From assembly GCA_946554335.1 (NCBI GenBank), contig CAMNSA010000006.1, positions 62,001 to 126,000 on the forward strand: DNA of 64,000 bases. Direction: 5' to 3'. Under the pieces are notes generated by a model, which was given only the letters and a program-made list of their open reading frames with translations, did not search any database and was not told the DNA's origin. Positions 17,021-26,513 of the stretch are shown piece after piece. Source of the DNA: an uncultured Neglectibacter sp. GTDB lineage: Bacteria; Bacillota; Clostridia; Oscillospirales; Acutalibacteraceae. Position numbers and translations under genes: made by a program. Each line of letters opens with the position of its first letter. Within the stretch, counting starts at the first letter, position 1.

Positions 17021-20000
17021 ATGAATTACGATTGGGAAAACCCATCCTTACAGCATAAGAACCGGCTTCCGGGGCGAAGCAGCTTTTTCGGATTCCCGGA
17101 CGCAGCCTCCGCCTTAAAGGGCGATGCACTTTTGAGTCCTTTTGTATGTTCGCTGGATGGAGAGTGGGACTTCTTTTTGGCCCCTTCTCCGCTCCTGACC
17201 CCGCCCCGGTTTGAAGAGGGGGAACTGGATGAGAATACACAGTGGAGCAGGATCACCGTGCCGGGCTGCTGGCAGATGCAGGGGTGGGGGATCCCGGTCT
17301 ATTCCGCTTCACCTTACCTGTTTCCCACAGATCCGCCCTATGTGGCAGCAGACAATGATACCGGCTGTTACCTGCGCCGTTTTACCTTGCCCGAAAGCAT
17401 GAAGAACAGGCCGGTGACCCTGCGCTTTGAGGGCGTGGGTTCCATGTTTTATGTCTATGTCAATGGGCATGAGGCCGGAATGTCCAAGGGCGCTCATATG
17501 GCGGCGGAGTTTGATGTCACCCCGCTTTTGCGGGAGGGGGAAAATACCCTGTGCGTCAAGGTGCTGCGCTTCAGCGACGGAAGTTATCTGGAGATCCAGG
17601 ATATGTATCATATGTCTGGCATTTTCCGCAGTGTCTATCTGTTGGCCTGGCCCGAAAAGGGCAGGGCAGAGGATATTTTCGTTCAGGCTGACAGCACCGG
17701 TGCGCTCAGCGTTTGCGTTTCGGGCGTTTCCGGTTTTTCGGGCGTGCTCTATGATGGGGAGACAAGCTGCGCGAGCCTTTCAGAGGGGCAGAACTCCGTC
17801 CAAGTGGAGGATCCCCATCTCTGGAGCGCGGAGGACCCTTATCTCTACCGGCTGGTGATACAGGTGGAGGATGAGTTTTTCCCCATCTTCGTAGGCTTTC
17901 GCACAGTGGAGATCAGGGACAGTCAGCTTCTTGTCAACGGAAAGGCCATCAAGGCCAAGGGCGTGAATCATCACGATACCAACACACAGCTGGGATGGGC
18001 CGTCAGCCACGAGGCGCTGGAAACCGATGTCCTGCTGATGAAGCGGCACAATATCAACTTTGTGCGTACCAGCCACTATCCCAGCGACCCCTATTTTTAC
18101 GATCTGTGCGACCGGTACGGTATCTATGTACTGGACGAAGCGGATATTGAGTGTCACGGTATGGGGATCACCGATGTGAATATCCTTTCCTCAGACCGGG
18201 ACTGGGAGTACGCCTATGTGGACCGCGCTCAGCGGATGGTCCTGAGAGATCGCTGTCATCCCTGCGTCATCGTCTGGTCCATGGGCAACGAAAGCGGTTT
18301 CGGGGAGAATTTCCGAAGCGTGTCCAAGGCCATCAAGGAGCTGGATGGGGGACGGCCCGTCCACTATGCCGGGGCGAAGGATCTGCCCAGCCTGATCCCG
18401 GAAGAGGTGGCCAAGGATCCGGAAAAGATGTATCAGATGCGGGAGGCCAGGATGAAGCAGCCCTGGGACCCCTGCGTGGATATGGCGAGCACCATGTATA
18501 TGTCTCCCACCGATCTGGAAAAGGAGGGGGAGAAGGAGGACCCGCTGCCGTTTCTGGTGTGTGAGTACGCCCACTCCATGGGCAACGGCCCCGGCTCGCT
18601 CAAGGAGTATTGGGAGGTCATCTACCGGCACCCCAGGCTGATCGGGGCCTGCGTATGGGAGTGGCAGGACCACGGGATCCTCCGCTTCACGGACGAGGGC
18701 AAAAAATATTACGCTGGCGGCTATGATCTGCATATGCCCTATAAGCGGGACGGGATCAACGGGAACTTCTGCAACGATGGGCTCCTCAGCCCGGAAAAGG
18801 TTCCTCATCCGGGCCTGATCGAATTGAAAAAAGCCCTTCAGCCGCTGTATTTTGAGCTTGTCAGGACCGACCCCGTCACCCTGCGCGTCACCAGCAGATA
18901 CCAGTTTATTTCCGGGGAAACGGTGGGACACTGGGAGTTGAAAAAGGACGCCCTTACCTTCCGAGAGGGAGAGCTGAATATTGACGATCTCGCTCCGGGA
19001 GAGACAAAGGAATATGTTTTGCCCGTTTCCTCCGGCGGAGAAGAGGCTTTTTTGAATCTTTCCTTTGTGCTTAGGCACAGTACTTCCTGGGCGCCCCGGG
19101 GGCATGAAGTGGCCTGTGAACAGTTCCTGCTGGGAAGCCGCGCGATCCCCCAGGCGCCCAAGAGCGAAGAGCCCCTCCACGGAAAGCGGCAGGGCTTTGT
19201 GTACACGGTCACCGGAGGGAATTTCTCCCTGAGCTTTGACCTGCTTCACGGGTATCTCAGCCGCTGGGAAAGCGGCGGTAAAGAGGTACTCGCCATGCCG
19301 ATGAAGCAGAATTACTGGCGCGCCCCCACTGACAACGATGTGGGTATTGTGGGGCCCATGCGTCCCGGAGCCGCAAACAACTGGAAGGATAACGGGCTGG
19401 ACCGGCTGATCCCCAGAAATCTTCAGGAGCCTGAGATCAAAGAGGAGAAGGGGAAAATCACCCTCACCTTCCGGCAGCGCTGGGGAGCCCACCCCTTCCC
19501 CTGTGTGCTGGATAACGAGATGAGCTATACCGTCTACCCGGAGGGCAGCGTGGATGTTTCGGTAAGCTACCGCCAGCTTGACACCCCCTATCTCAAGGAG
19601 GACTTCTGGTGGCCCCGCCTGGGCTTTACCCTGGGGATCGGGCAGGCCTTTGACACGGTGAGCTGGCACGGCCGCGGGCCCGGCGAAAACTATTCGGACC
19701 GCTGCTGGGCGAGTAATATCGGTTGGTATCAAAAGAAAGTGACAGAGCTTCATACCTCCTACAGCCGGATGCAGGAAAACGGAGCCAGGACGGATTGCCG
19801 CAGCCTGCGCGTGGAGAACCGCAGGGGACAGGGGCTTTCTGTCACCGCCCTTTCCGCACCCTTTACCTTCACCTGCCACGACTATACAGACGCCGCCCTT
19901 ACAGAGGCTTGGCACGAGTATGAGTTGAAGCGGGCGGGCTGCACTGTAGTGGATATCGACCTTTGTCAAAGCGGCCTTGGCTCCAACAGCTGCGGTCCGG

Positions 20001-20074
20001 AGCCGATGACCCGCTATAAGCCGACGCTCACTTCGGGGGATGTGAGCTTCACCTTCCGGATGAAGGCGGAATAA
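17021..20074 (+). CDS. lacZ: Beta-galactosidase, GH2 (LacZ type)
   Basis: 1017 residues, the length of full LacZ. Domains in order: sugar-binding jelly roll (about 35-210), immunoglobulin-like, TIM barrel (about 300-600), and the C-terminal Bgal small-chain domain (about 740-1010). Acid/base Glu is E424 in WSMGNESGFG and the nucleophile is E515 in VCEYAHSMGNGPGS. It hydrolyses terminal beta-galactosides such as lactose. No signal peptide: cytoplasmic. GAGGAGG sets the start. It stands alone, with no transporter or regulator beside it, between its own promoter and the rpsU promoter. Confidence 0.97.
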   Translation: MNYDWENPSLQHKNRLPGRSSFFGFPDAASALKGDALLSPFVCSLDGEWDFFLAPSPLLTPPRFEEGELDENTQWSRITVPGCWQMQGWGIPVYSASPYLFPTDPPYVAADNDTGCYLRRFTLPESMKNRPVTLRFEGVGSMFYVYVNGHEAGMSKGAHMAAEFDVTPLLREGENTLCVKVLRFSDGSYLEIQDMYHMSGIFRSVYLLAWPEKGRAEDIFVQADSTGALSVCVSGVSGFSGVLYDGETSCASLSEGQNSVQVEDPHLWSAEDPYLYRLVIQVEDEFFPIFVGFRTVEIRDSQLLVNGKAIKAKGVNHHDTNTQLGWAVSHEALETDVLLMKRHNINFVRTSHYPSDPYFYDLCDRYGIYVLDEADIECHGMGITDVNILSSDRDWEYAYVDRAQRMVLRDRCHPCVIVWSMGNESGFGENFRSVSKAIKELDGGRPVHYAGAKDLPSLIPEEVAKDPEKMYQMREARMKQPWDPCVDMASTMYMSPTDLEKEGEKEDPLPFLVCEYAHSMGNGPGSLKEYWEVIYRHPRLIGACVWEWQDHGILRFTDEGKKYYAGGYDLHMPYKRDGINGNFCNDGLLSPEKVPHPGLIELKKALQPLYFELVRTDPVTLRVTSRYQFISGETVGHWELKKDALTFREGELNIDDLAPGETKEYVLPVSSGGEEAFLNLSFVLRHSTSWAPRGHEVACEQFLLGSRAIPQAPKSEEPLHGKRQGFVYTVTGGNFSLSFDLLHGYLSRWESGGKEVLAMPMKQNYWRAPTDNDVGIVGPMRPGAANNWKDNGLDRLIPRNLQEPEIKEEKGKITLTFRQRWGAHPFPCVLDNEMSYTVYPEGSVDVSVSYRQLDTPYLKEDFWWPRLGFTLGIGQAFDTVSWHGRGPGENYSDRCWASNIGWYQKKVTELHTSYSRMQENGARTDCRSLRVENRRGQGLSVTALSAPFTFTCHDYTDAALTEAWHEYELKRAGCTVVDIDLCQSGLGSNSCGPEPMTRYKPTLTSGDVSFTFRMKAE

Positions 20075-20138
20075 AAGCGGCCTTGTTTTCCTTGTTCCCG
20101 GACTTTTTCCGATCTCAGGGAAAATGAAAAAGTTGGGC

Positions 20139-20167
20139 TTGACAAGCTGTCTGCGCAACGATATAAT
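20139..20167 (+). promoter_or_regulatory. Consensus sigma-A promoter of rpsU
   Basis: Perfect TTGACA and TATAAT hexamers with a 17-base spacer, as expected for a highly expressed ribosomal protein gene. Confidence 0.92.
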
Positions 20168-20231
20168 AATTTGTGTTCTATGTGATAGAGAACACACCCC
20201 TGCCGGATGGCGGATGGGAGGGAAACAATAG

Positions 20232-20408
20232 ATGGCTGAAATCAGAATCAAGGATAATGAGTCTCTGGACAGCGCTCTGCGCCGTTTTAAGAAGCAGTGT
20301 GCCAGGGCCGGTGTTATCCAGGAGGTGCGCAAGAGAGAAGCTTATGAAAAGCCCTCTGTCAAGCGCAAGAAAAAATCAGAAGCAGCTCGCAAGCGGAAAT
20401 ACAAGTAA
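20232..20408 (+). CDS. rpsU: 30S ribosomal protein S21
   Basis: 58 residues, [20 protein letters not shown] at the start, then a basic C-terminus rich in Lys/Arg ([15 protein letters not shown]). This is the full bS21 family pattern and length. It sits on the platform of the small subunit near the anti-SD end of 16S rRNA. Its own consensus promoter and a terminator flank it, so it is monocistronic here. Confidence 0.96.
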   Translation: MAEIRIKDNESLDSALRRFKKQCARAGVIQEVRKREAYEKPSVKRKKKSEAARKRKYK

Positions 20409-20426
20409 GGCTGCTGGAATGATCTT

Positions 20427-20455
20427 AAAAGGCGGGCCTTTGCGCCCGCTTTTTT
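20427..20455 (+). terminator. Terminator after rpsU
   Basis: AAAAGGCGGGC pairs with GCCCGCTTTT (one bulged G) followed by further T residues. Confidence 0.85.
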
Positions 20456-20480
20456 GCGACTTTTTGAGCTTTGGAGGAAC

Positions 20481-20990
20481 ATGAGTATTTTTCAACCGAC
20501 TGCCATGAAAAGGCGGATCACCGATATCACGCCCCAGTTTTTGCAAAAGCTGGGAAGCGAGGCCGTCCTCCTGGATGTGGACAACACCATCGCCACCTAC
20601 ACCTCTCATGAGCCCATGGAGGGAGCGGTGGAATGGGCGCAGCAGATGGTGGAGTCCGGCTTTCGCGTGATGATCGTTTCCAACAATTATAAAAAGCGGG
20701 TCGCGCCCTTTGCCGCACGGTTTGGTCTGGATTGGATCAGCTTTGCCATAAAGCCGCTGCCCTTCGGATATCTGAGGGCAAAGCGGCGCTTAAAGGCGTC
20801 TCTCGATCACTGCGTGATCATCGGGGATCAGATTTTTACCGATGTCATCGGCGCGAACCTTTGCGGAATGAAATCTATTTTACTTTCTCCCCTTGAGCCG
20901 GAGGAGGGAGTCTCCTTTCGGGTGCGCAGGCACTTTGAACGGGGGCTCAGAAAAAAATATGAAGCCAGGAAGGATGTAGTGAAAGAATGA
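20481..20990 (+). CDS. YqeG family HAD-IIIA phosphatase
   Basis: 169 residues from the ATG after GGAGG. HAD motifs: LLDVDNTIATY (DxD, motif I), MIVSNN (motif II) and IIGDQIFTDVIGAN (motif III/IV). YqeG proteins are small HAD phosphatases conserved in Firmicutes; PgpP-like phosphatidylglycerophosphate phosphatase activity has been shown for relatives, and I cannot tell whether it applies here. Its stop overlaps the pepP start by four bases (ATGA), so they are translationally coupled. Confidence 0.9.
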   Translation: MSIFQPTAMKRRITDITPQFLQKLGSEAVLLDVDNTIATYTSHEPMEGAVEWAQQMVESGFRVMIVSNNYKKRVAPFAARFGLDWISFAIKPLPFGYLRAKRRLKASLDHCVIIGDQIFTDVIGANLCGMKSILLSPLEPEEGVSFRVRRHFERGLRKKYEARKDVVKE

Positions 20991-22066
20991 AAAACCCGGT
21001 AGAGCGTTTACGCGAAGCTTTGATCGGAACAGATTCTCAGAAGGCGGCCCTGGTGTTTTCCGAGCGCAACCGCCGGTATTTTACGCAGTTTCCTGCTACG
21101 GATGGAGCTTTGCTTATCACGGCGGAAAAAAGCTATCTGCTGATGGATTTCCGCTATGAGGAGGCGGCCCGTTACCGCGCCCAAAACTGTGAGGTGGTGG
21201 GTTTTGAATCCCTGATGGAAAAGCTGCAGGGGCTGCTCACTCAGCATGGGATCAAGGCGGTCTTCCTGGAGACTGAAATGCTTTCCGTTGCTCAGGCAAA
21301 GCGCTTTGAGGCGGCTTTTGAAAAGGTGGGGATCCAGGCGCTGCTTACCACCCAGCTGGACGACGCCATCCGCAGCCTCAGAATGATCAAGTCTCCCGAA
21401 GAGGTGGCGAAGATCGAGGCCTCCCAGGAGATTACAGACGCGGCCTTTTCCCATATCCTGCCCTATATCAAAGAGGGCGTCACCGAGAGAGCGCTCGCCT
21501 TGGAGCTGGAGTTCTTTATGAGGAAGCAGGGCGCAGAGAATGTGGCCTTTGAGCTTATTGTGGCCGCCGGAAAGAATGGTTCTCAGTGCCATGCGGTGCC
21601 CTCGGACAATGTGGTGCACAAGGGCGATTTCATCACCATGGACACCGGAGCGCTCCTGGACGGCTACCACTCCGACATGACCCGCACAGTGGCCCTGAGC
21701 CAGGTTTCCGCCGAGCAGAAGGCCGTCTATGACACGGTGCTCAAGGCTCATTTGGCGGTGATCGACGCCGTGAAACCGGGAATGGCCTGCAATGAAGTGG
21801 ACAAGGTGGCAAGAGACATTATTGAGAAGGATTATCCGGGGACCTTCGGCCATGGCCTGGGCCACGGCGTAGGCTTTGAGATTCATGAATGGCCCCGTTT
21901 TTCCCGCTTGGATTCCACCCCCTGCGCAGAGGGCATGGTGATCACGGACGAGCCCGGCATCTATCTGACCGGCCGCTATGGAGTACGCATTGAGGACATG
22001 CTGCTGATCACCAGGGATGGCTGCAGAAGCCTTACCAAGTCTCCCAAAGAGCTGATCACTCTGTAA
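20987..22066 (+). CDS. pepP: Xaa-Pro aminopeptidase (M24 family)
   Basis: 359 residues: creatinase N-terminal domain (about 1-125) and pita-bread M24B catalytic domain. Metal ligands are visible as D and D in DTGALLDGYHSDMTRT, H in GHGLGHGVG, E in TDEPGIYL and E in GVRIEDMLLIT. It removes N-terminal residues from Xaa-Pro peptides in the cytoplasm. The gene precedes efp, an order conserved in Firmicutes (yqhT-efp in Bacillus), but efp here also has its own promoter. Confidence 0.94.
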   Translation: MKNPVERLREALIGTDSQKAALVFSERNRRYFTQFPATDGALLITAEKSYLLMDFRYEEAARYRAQNCEVVGFESLMEKLQGLLTQHGIKAVFLETEMLSVAQAKRFEAAFEKVGIQALLTTQLDDAIRSLRMIKSPEEVAKIEASQEITDAAFSHILPYIKEGVTERALALELEFFMRKQGAENVAFELIVAAGKNGSQCHAVPSDNVVHKGDFITMDTGALLDGYHSDMTRTVALSQVSAEQKAVYDTVLKAHLAVIDAVKPGMACNEVDKVARDIIEKDYPGTFGHGLGHGVGFEIHEWPRFSRLDSTPCAEGMVITDEPGIYLTGRYGVRIEDMLLITRDGCRSLTKSPKELITL

Positions 22067-22122
22067 ATTGCGGGTATTCCCCCGAAATTGCGAGAAATCT
22101 CAGGGGATTTTCCGAAAAGTTC

Positions 22123-22151
22123 TTGCAATCAGGCGTCCAATCAGCTAAAAT
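22123..22151 (+). promoter_or_regulatory. efp promoter
   Basis: TTGCAA, 17 bases, TAAAAT, 32 bases before the efp ATG. Confidence 0.65.
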
Positions 22152-22183
22152 AACAGAAGAAATGTTTTGGAGGTTGTTACTTT

Positions 22184-22741
22184 ATGATTACCGCAGGCGA
22201 TTTCAGAAACGGCGTTACCTTTGAAATGGACGGCAATGTGGTTTCTATTATTGAATTTCAGCATGTAAAGCCCGGCAAAGGCGCTGCCTTTGTGCGCACG
22301 AAGATCCGCAATGTCATCACCGGGGCAGTGACTGAAAAGACCTTTAACCCCAACGACAAGTATCCCACTGCCTATATCGAGAGAAAAGAGATGGAGTATC
22401 TCTACAGCGACGGAGATCTCTACTATTTCATGGATAACGAGACCTACGAGCAGACTCCCATCAACAGCAGTGTGCTGGGAGACAACTTCAAGTTCGTCAA
22501 GGAGAACATGACCTGCAAGGTGCTGTCCTACAAGGGCAATGTATTCGGCGTGGAGCCTCCCAACTTTGTGGAGCTGGAGGTCACGAAGACCGAGCCCGGC
22601 GTGAAGGGCGATACCGCGACCAATACCCTGAAGCCGGCCACTTTGGAGACCGGCGCGGAGATCCGCGTTCCCCTGTTTATCAACGAGGGCGAGAAGATCC
22701 GCATCGATACCCGTACCGGCGAATATATGGAGCGTGCCTGA
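22184..22741 (+). CDS. efp: Translation elongation factor P
   Basis: 185 residues, the standard EF-P length, with KOW-like domain I and two OB domains. The tip loop VKPGKGAAF places Lys32 at the site that reaches the peptidyl-transferase centre. EF-P relieves ribosome stalling at polyproline. No modification gene (ymfI, yeiP, epmA types) is in the window. TTGGAGG precedes the ATG. Confidence 0.97.
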   Translation: MITAGDFRNGVTFEMDGNVVSIIEFQHVKPGKGAAFVRTKIRNVITGAVTEKTFNPNDKYPTAYIERKEMEYLYSDGDLYYFMDNETYEQTPINSSVLGDNFKFVKENMTCKVLSYKGNVFGVEPPNFVELEVTKTEPGVKGDTATNTLKPATLETGAEIRVPLFINEGEKIRIDTRTGEYMERA

Positions 22742-22833
22742 TCCATACTGATAGGATAGGAATTGCGTTTCGGCTTGTTGCGCGACGGGCTGAAAGCCTT
22801 TACACAAATTAAAGCGAGGGATGGTGATCATCA

Positions 22834-23262
22834 ATGACCAATTCAGAGAGAGCTTCTTATATCCGCGGTTTGATGGATGGCCTGGAGCTGGATCCTGAGG
22901 CTAAGGAGACGAAGGTGTTAAACGCCATGGCAGAGCTGCTGGACGACCTGTGCTTTTCCATTGAAGAGCTGGAGGACGGTGTGGCAGAGATGGCGGACCA
23001 GGTGGATGAGATCGATGAAGACCTGGGAATGTTGGAAGAGGATTATTACGGCGAGGAAGACGGATGCGATTGCTGTGATGAAGATTTTGAAGGCAATCTG
23101 TTTGAGGTCACCTGCCCCAAGTGTCACAACACCATTGAGCTCAATGATGAGATGCTGGAAGAGGGTTTCATCATGTGCCCTGAGTGCGGAGAGAAACTGG
23201 AGTTTGACCTGGAAGAGGACGAAGACTCCTGCGACTGCGGCTGTGAGCACTGCAAGGGATAA
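22834..23262 (+). CDS. CD1247-type acidic zinc-ribbon protein
   Basis: 142 residues. N-terminal helical domain (about 1-65, MTNSERASYIRGLMDGLELD) of the CD1247 type, a very acidic middle, then a CPKC...CPEC zinc ribbon and a Cys-rich tail (CDCGCEHC). It is commonly found next to efp in Clostridia; function unknown. The high Asp/Glu and Cys content suggests metal binding. GAGGGATGG precedes the ATG and a terminator follows. Confidence 0.85.
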   Translation: MTNSERASYIRGLMDGLELDPEAKETKVLNAMAELLDDLCFSIEELEDGVAEMADQVDEIDEDLGMLEEDYYGEEDGCDCCDEDFEGNLFEVTCPKCHNTIELNDEMLEEGFIMCPECGEKLEFDLEEDEDSCDCGCEHCKG

Positions 23263-23283
23263 GCTTCCATATTTTAGATGATG

Positions 23284-23325
23284 GACCGCCGGGGAGAAGT
23301 AAAAATGCTCCCCCGGCGGTTTTTG
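23284..23325 (+). terminator. Terminator after the CD1247-type gene
   Basis: ACCGCCGGGGAG pairs with CTCCCCCGGCGGT (one extra base) and runs into TTTTT. Confidence 0.88.
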
Positions 23326-23342
23326 TCTGCCGGAAAACAGGA

Positions 23343-23370
23343 AAAGCGGGGAGTGAAAACTCCCCGCTTT
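23343..23370 (-). terminator. Terminator of the M3 peptidase gene
   Basis: A perfect 12-bp stem with a GAAA tetraloop (AAAGCGGGGAGT/ACTCCCCGCTTT), with T residues on the minus-strand side. Confidence 0.8.
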
Positions 23371-23394
23371 GTCTGTATGGATCTCATTTATCTA

Positions 23395-25086
23395 TCAGGA
23401 CACTTCGTTGGCTTCCAGCCACTGTGCGGTAGCGCCGCACACTTTTTTTACGCAGCCATCGTCCAGGGGAGAGAGCAGGCCTGCCGAGTGGACCAGCTCC
23501 ACAAAGGTCCTGGTCCCGCCCAGCTTGACGAGCTCCAGATATTTCTTCCAGGCTGTTTCCCGGCTTTCCAGGGAGAGCTGGAAAAACTGCAAGGACATGA
23601 CCTGTGCCAGGCAGTAGTCGATATAGTAGAAGGGCGAGGTGTAGATGTGCAGCTGCCGCTGCCAGCCCGCGCCCCGACCGTAAAAGGGAAGGTCGCCGAA
23701 GTCCAGGTAGGGGCGGTAACGCTTTTCCAGGCGAAGCCAGGTCTCGTTGCGTTCCTCCGGAGTCATGTCAGGGTTTCGGTAGACCTCCTCCTGGAAATGG
23801 TCCACCAGACACCCGTAGGGGATAAAGGACAGGGCGTCTTCCGCGTGGGAAAGCTCATACTTCTCCGTCTGGTCCCCAAAGAAAAGATAGTGCCAGGGGG
23901 CGGTGAGAAATTCCATGCTCATAGAGTGAGTTTCGGCGCCCTCCATGGTGGGGCAGCGGAGAGCGTGGGTTTCAACGGTTTTGTTGGCGATGAAATCGGC
24001 AAAGGCGTGGCCCGCCTCATGAGTGAGCACATCCACATCCCCGGAGGTGCCGTTGAAATTGGAAAAGATGAAGGGGAGGCCGTAATCCTCCAGCCCGGTG
24101 CAGTAGCCGCCCGGCGCTTTGCCCTCCTTAGCCAGCACATCAAACAGTTCGTTCTCAAACATCACCTTTATAAATTCTGCGGTTTCCGGAGAGAGCTCTT
24201 TGTACATCTGCTTTCCCGCGGCCAGAATCTCTTCCGGCGTTCCCTGGGGCGCGGCGGAGCCATCCTTGAATTTCAGCGCGTTGTCCCAGAATTTGAAATC
24301 GTCTGCGCCGATGCGCCGGGCCTGACGCTCTTTGATCTTGACGGTGAGCGGCACCAGATCCCGCACCACTTGGTCGCGGAAGCGGGCAATATCTGCGGGA
24401 GAGTAGCAGTTTCTCTGGCGGCGGATGGCCCCCAGCTCCACAAAGCTTTCAAAGCCCAGTGCCTTGGCCTGCTGGGTCCTGTTTTTCACCAGCTTGTCAA
24501 ACAGCTGGTCAAACTCCTGCCGGTGCTCGTCGAAAAAGGAGCCCTCCGCCTCCAAAGCCGCCTTTCTGGTGGTTCTTGAGGTGCTTTCCTTGTAGGGGCC
24601 CAGCTGCGCCACGGTGAGGACCTTCCCCCCAAAGGGGATCCGGGCGCTGGCGTAGAGCTTTTGATACTCCGTCACAAGCTGATTCTCCTCCTGCATCAGG
24701 GGGATGATCTCCGGAGAAAAGGCGCGAAGCTCCAGCTCGATATTTTGAAACAGCAGCGCTCCCAGGCGATCCTCCAGCTCCCGGCGGAAGGGGGAGGGGA
24801 CCAGGGCGCGGTGGAAGGACTGCAGCTTTTCCTCTAACAGAGGCGCGCTTTGGTCGTGGTATTCCTGCTCGGCGATATAAAACTCGTCCCGAGTGTCAAT
24901 GGAGTTGTGGATCGCGCACAGGGTAATCTGGGTGTCAAGCCCGGAAAGCAGAGTCTCAAATTCCCGGTAAACGCGCTCCTGCTCCTTGGCGCTTTCAGCC
25001 CCAAAGAGGGCTCCGGTCAATTGATCGATCTTGGAAAAGGCGGCGGCATAATCAGGACGCCGGTATTCCATCTGAGAAAATTTCAT
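23395..25086 (-). CDS. M3 family oligoendopeptidase (PepF-like)
   Basis: 563 residues. The thermolysin-like zinc motif is in LTHEAGHAFADF (HExGH), with the third-ligand Glu in the following segment MEGAETHSMSMEF. M3 enzymes cut short oligopeptides in the cytoplasm. AGGAGG lies upstream of the ATG. Length and motif agree with the M3_like oligoendopeptidase subfamily. It is monocistronic and divergent from the AraC regulator. Confidence 0.94.
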   Translation of the reverse strand: MKFSQMEYRRPDYAAAFSKIDQLTGALFGAESAKEQERVYREFETLLSGLDTQITLCAIHNSIDTRDEFYIAEQEYHDQSAPLLEEKLQSFHRALVPSPFRRELEDRLGALLFQNIELELRAFSPEIIPLMQEENQLVTEYQKLYASARIPFGGKVLTVAQLGPYKESTSRTTRKAALEAEGSFFDEHRQEFDQLFDKLVKNRTQQAKALGFESFVELGAIRRQRNCYSPADIARFRDQVVRDLVPLTVKIKERQARRIGADDFKFWDNALKFKDGSAAPQGTPEEILAAGKQMYKELSPETAEFIKVMFENELFDVLAKEGKAPGGYCTGLEDYGLPFIFSNFNGTSGDVDVLTHEAGHAFADFIANKTVETHALRCPTMEGAETHSMSMEFLTAPWHYLFFGDQTEKYELSHAEDALSFIPYGCLVDHFQEEVYRNPDMTPEERNETWLRLEKRYRPYLDFGDLPFYGRGAGWQRQLHIYTSPFYYIDYCLAQVMSLQFFQLSLESRETAWKKYLELVKLGGTRTFVELVHSAGLLSPLDDGCVKKVCGATAQWLEANEVS

Positions 25087-25262
25087 GAAGGGTTCCTCCT
25101 TTGGATGAAGCGCAAGTCGGAAAAAGACAAATGGATCAAGCTGTAAAAAGGGTTCGAAAAGTCCCCAAAAGCTTCTCCCGAACAGCGCCTTGCTCTTTTT
25201 GCTATTCTAACATGGAAAAGCGGTCAAGTCCATGGGAAGAAAAGAAAATTTGGGAAAAAAGC

Positions 25263-25291
25263 TGGACAAAAAAAGGCGGGACTGATAAACT
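25263..25291 (+). promoter_or_regulatory. Promoter of the AraC-type regulator
   Basis: TGGACA, 17 bases, TAAACT with extended TGA, about 50 bases before the ATG. The rest of the gap 25087-25341 shows no gene. Confidence 0.5.
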
Positions 25292-25341
25292 AGAAAGAGG
25301 TAAACCAGGGTTTGACAAGTTTCGATTTGGAGGCTGTTTTT

Positions 25342-26241
25342 ATGCAATATCTCTGCACATTCAATTCCCTTCCCCATGTGAGCTTTATGAATTATTTTGC
25401 TCCCAAAGGGGAGTGGACTCATTTCAGAAGGCAGAACGGGGAATATATCCTCTACTATCTGGTGGATGGCGCGATGTATCTGAAGGAGGGGGACAAAGAG
25501 TATTCCCTGCGGGCAGGAGATGTGTTCCTTTTGCAGCCTGGCCTTGTACATGAGGGCACGAAGCCTGCGGAATGTGCCTATTACTTTGTGCATTTCAGCA
25601 ATGTCTGCGTGCTGCCCTATGAGGAAGAGGATGATTCTATGGTGCAGCACAACCCTTTTCAAAGTTACTCGGAAAACGGCGAGGGCCTCTACGATATGGA
25701 ATATTGCATTCTCCCGAAATTTTTGCATATTCGTAGCGACAGGGCCCGCGCTCAGATCACCGCCTGCTTTGACGAGGCTATCGAGCGGCGCAGAAGCGGA
25801 GCAAAAAATTACAGGGTGTTTTGGGCCTGCAAGTTTTTGGAGATCCTGATGGTCATCTCCCAAAACAGCGCCGACGCCGCCTTTGAAGCGGTGAACAGCG
25901 AACTGCCTGCCCGCACCATGCGCAGAATGGAAGAATTGACCGCCTACCTGAATGAGCGATACATGGAAAAGATCACGGGAAAGCAGCTGGAAGATATGCT
26001 GGGAATGAATTTTGACTATTTGAACCGCATTTTTCGGAAGCTCAAGGGAAAAACCATCTTTCAGTATCTGGGGCGAGTGCGGATCAACCGGGCCAAGGAG
26101 CTGCTGGCCACCACCGATATGAAGCTTGCGGAGATCGCCCTGGAAACCGGCTTTTCCGATGAGTTTTATTTAAGCCGTCAATTCAAGAAGCATACCGGCG
26201 TCTCTCCGGCCCTCTATTCCAAGGGGAGAATGAAAAACTGA
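25342..26241 (+). CDS. AraC family transcriptional regulator with cupin sensor domain
   Basis: 299 residues from ATG 25342 (GGAGG nine bases upstream). An N-terminal AraC-type cupin (about 20-110, LKEGDKEYSLRAGDVFLLQPG) and a C-terminal double helix-turn-helix (about 195-295, ITGKQLEDMLGMNFDYLNRIFRK and LAEIALETGFSDEFYLSRQFKKHTGVSP). Such proteins usually sense a sugar and act on adjacent genes. It lies just upstream of the aldolase-kinase-isomerase operon and is a good candidate for its regulator (inference). Confidence 0.92.
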   Translation: MQYLCTFNSLPHVSFMNYFAPKGEWTHFRRQNGEYILYYLVDGAMYLKEGDKEYSLRAGDVFLLQPGLVHEGTKPAECAYYFVHFSNVCVLPYEEEDDSMVQHNPFQSYSENGEGLYDMEYCILPKFLHIRSDRARAQITACFDEAIERRRSGAKNYRVFWACKFLEILMVISQNSADAAFEAVNSELPARTMRRMEELTAYLNERYMEKITGKQLEDMLGMNFDYLNRIFRKLKGKTIFQYLGRVRINRAKELLATTDMKLAEIALETGFSDEFYLSRQFKKHTGVSPALYSKGRMKN

Positions 26242-26501
26242 GAAGGATCGTTTCCGCGTAAACTCACAGCGGCTCCTCTCCACCATCAGTGAAAGGCTTG
26301 AGCGGGGATAAACCGCACCTTATCAAATGCAATGTTCGAGCCATTCGCCGTGCCGAATCACTGCTTTATGACCGCTGCCGCTTTGTGGAGAGCCGCCCTG
26401 CTTTTTTCGCGGAAATGGGAGGAGATAAAACAAAATTTTCACAAGTCGGGAATGTCAAAAAAAAAGCTGTATCGTCCATTCTTTTTGTCCGCTATTGACG
26501 G
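26242..26501 (+). other. Non-coding stretch without recognised gene
   Basis: The 260 bases after the araC-type gene hold no ORF with an SD. A TATAGT (26502-26507) at its end is a possible -10 for the structured leader that follows, but no good -35 is seen. Confidence 0.5.
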
Positions 26502-26513
26502 TATAGTAAAGCT

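Noticed and set aside
18191-20332. 713-aa frame on the minus strand across lacZ
   Set aside because: Shadow frame opposite a gene with clear GH2 motifs; no SD and no recognisable domain.
26289-26498. 69-aa frame between the AraC gene and the leader RNA
   Set aside because: No SD, no recognisable domain and poor coding character.
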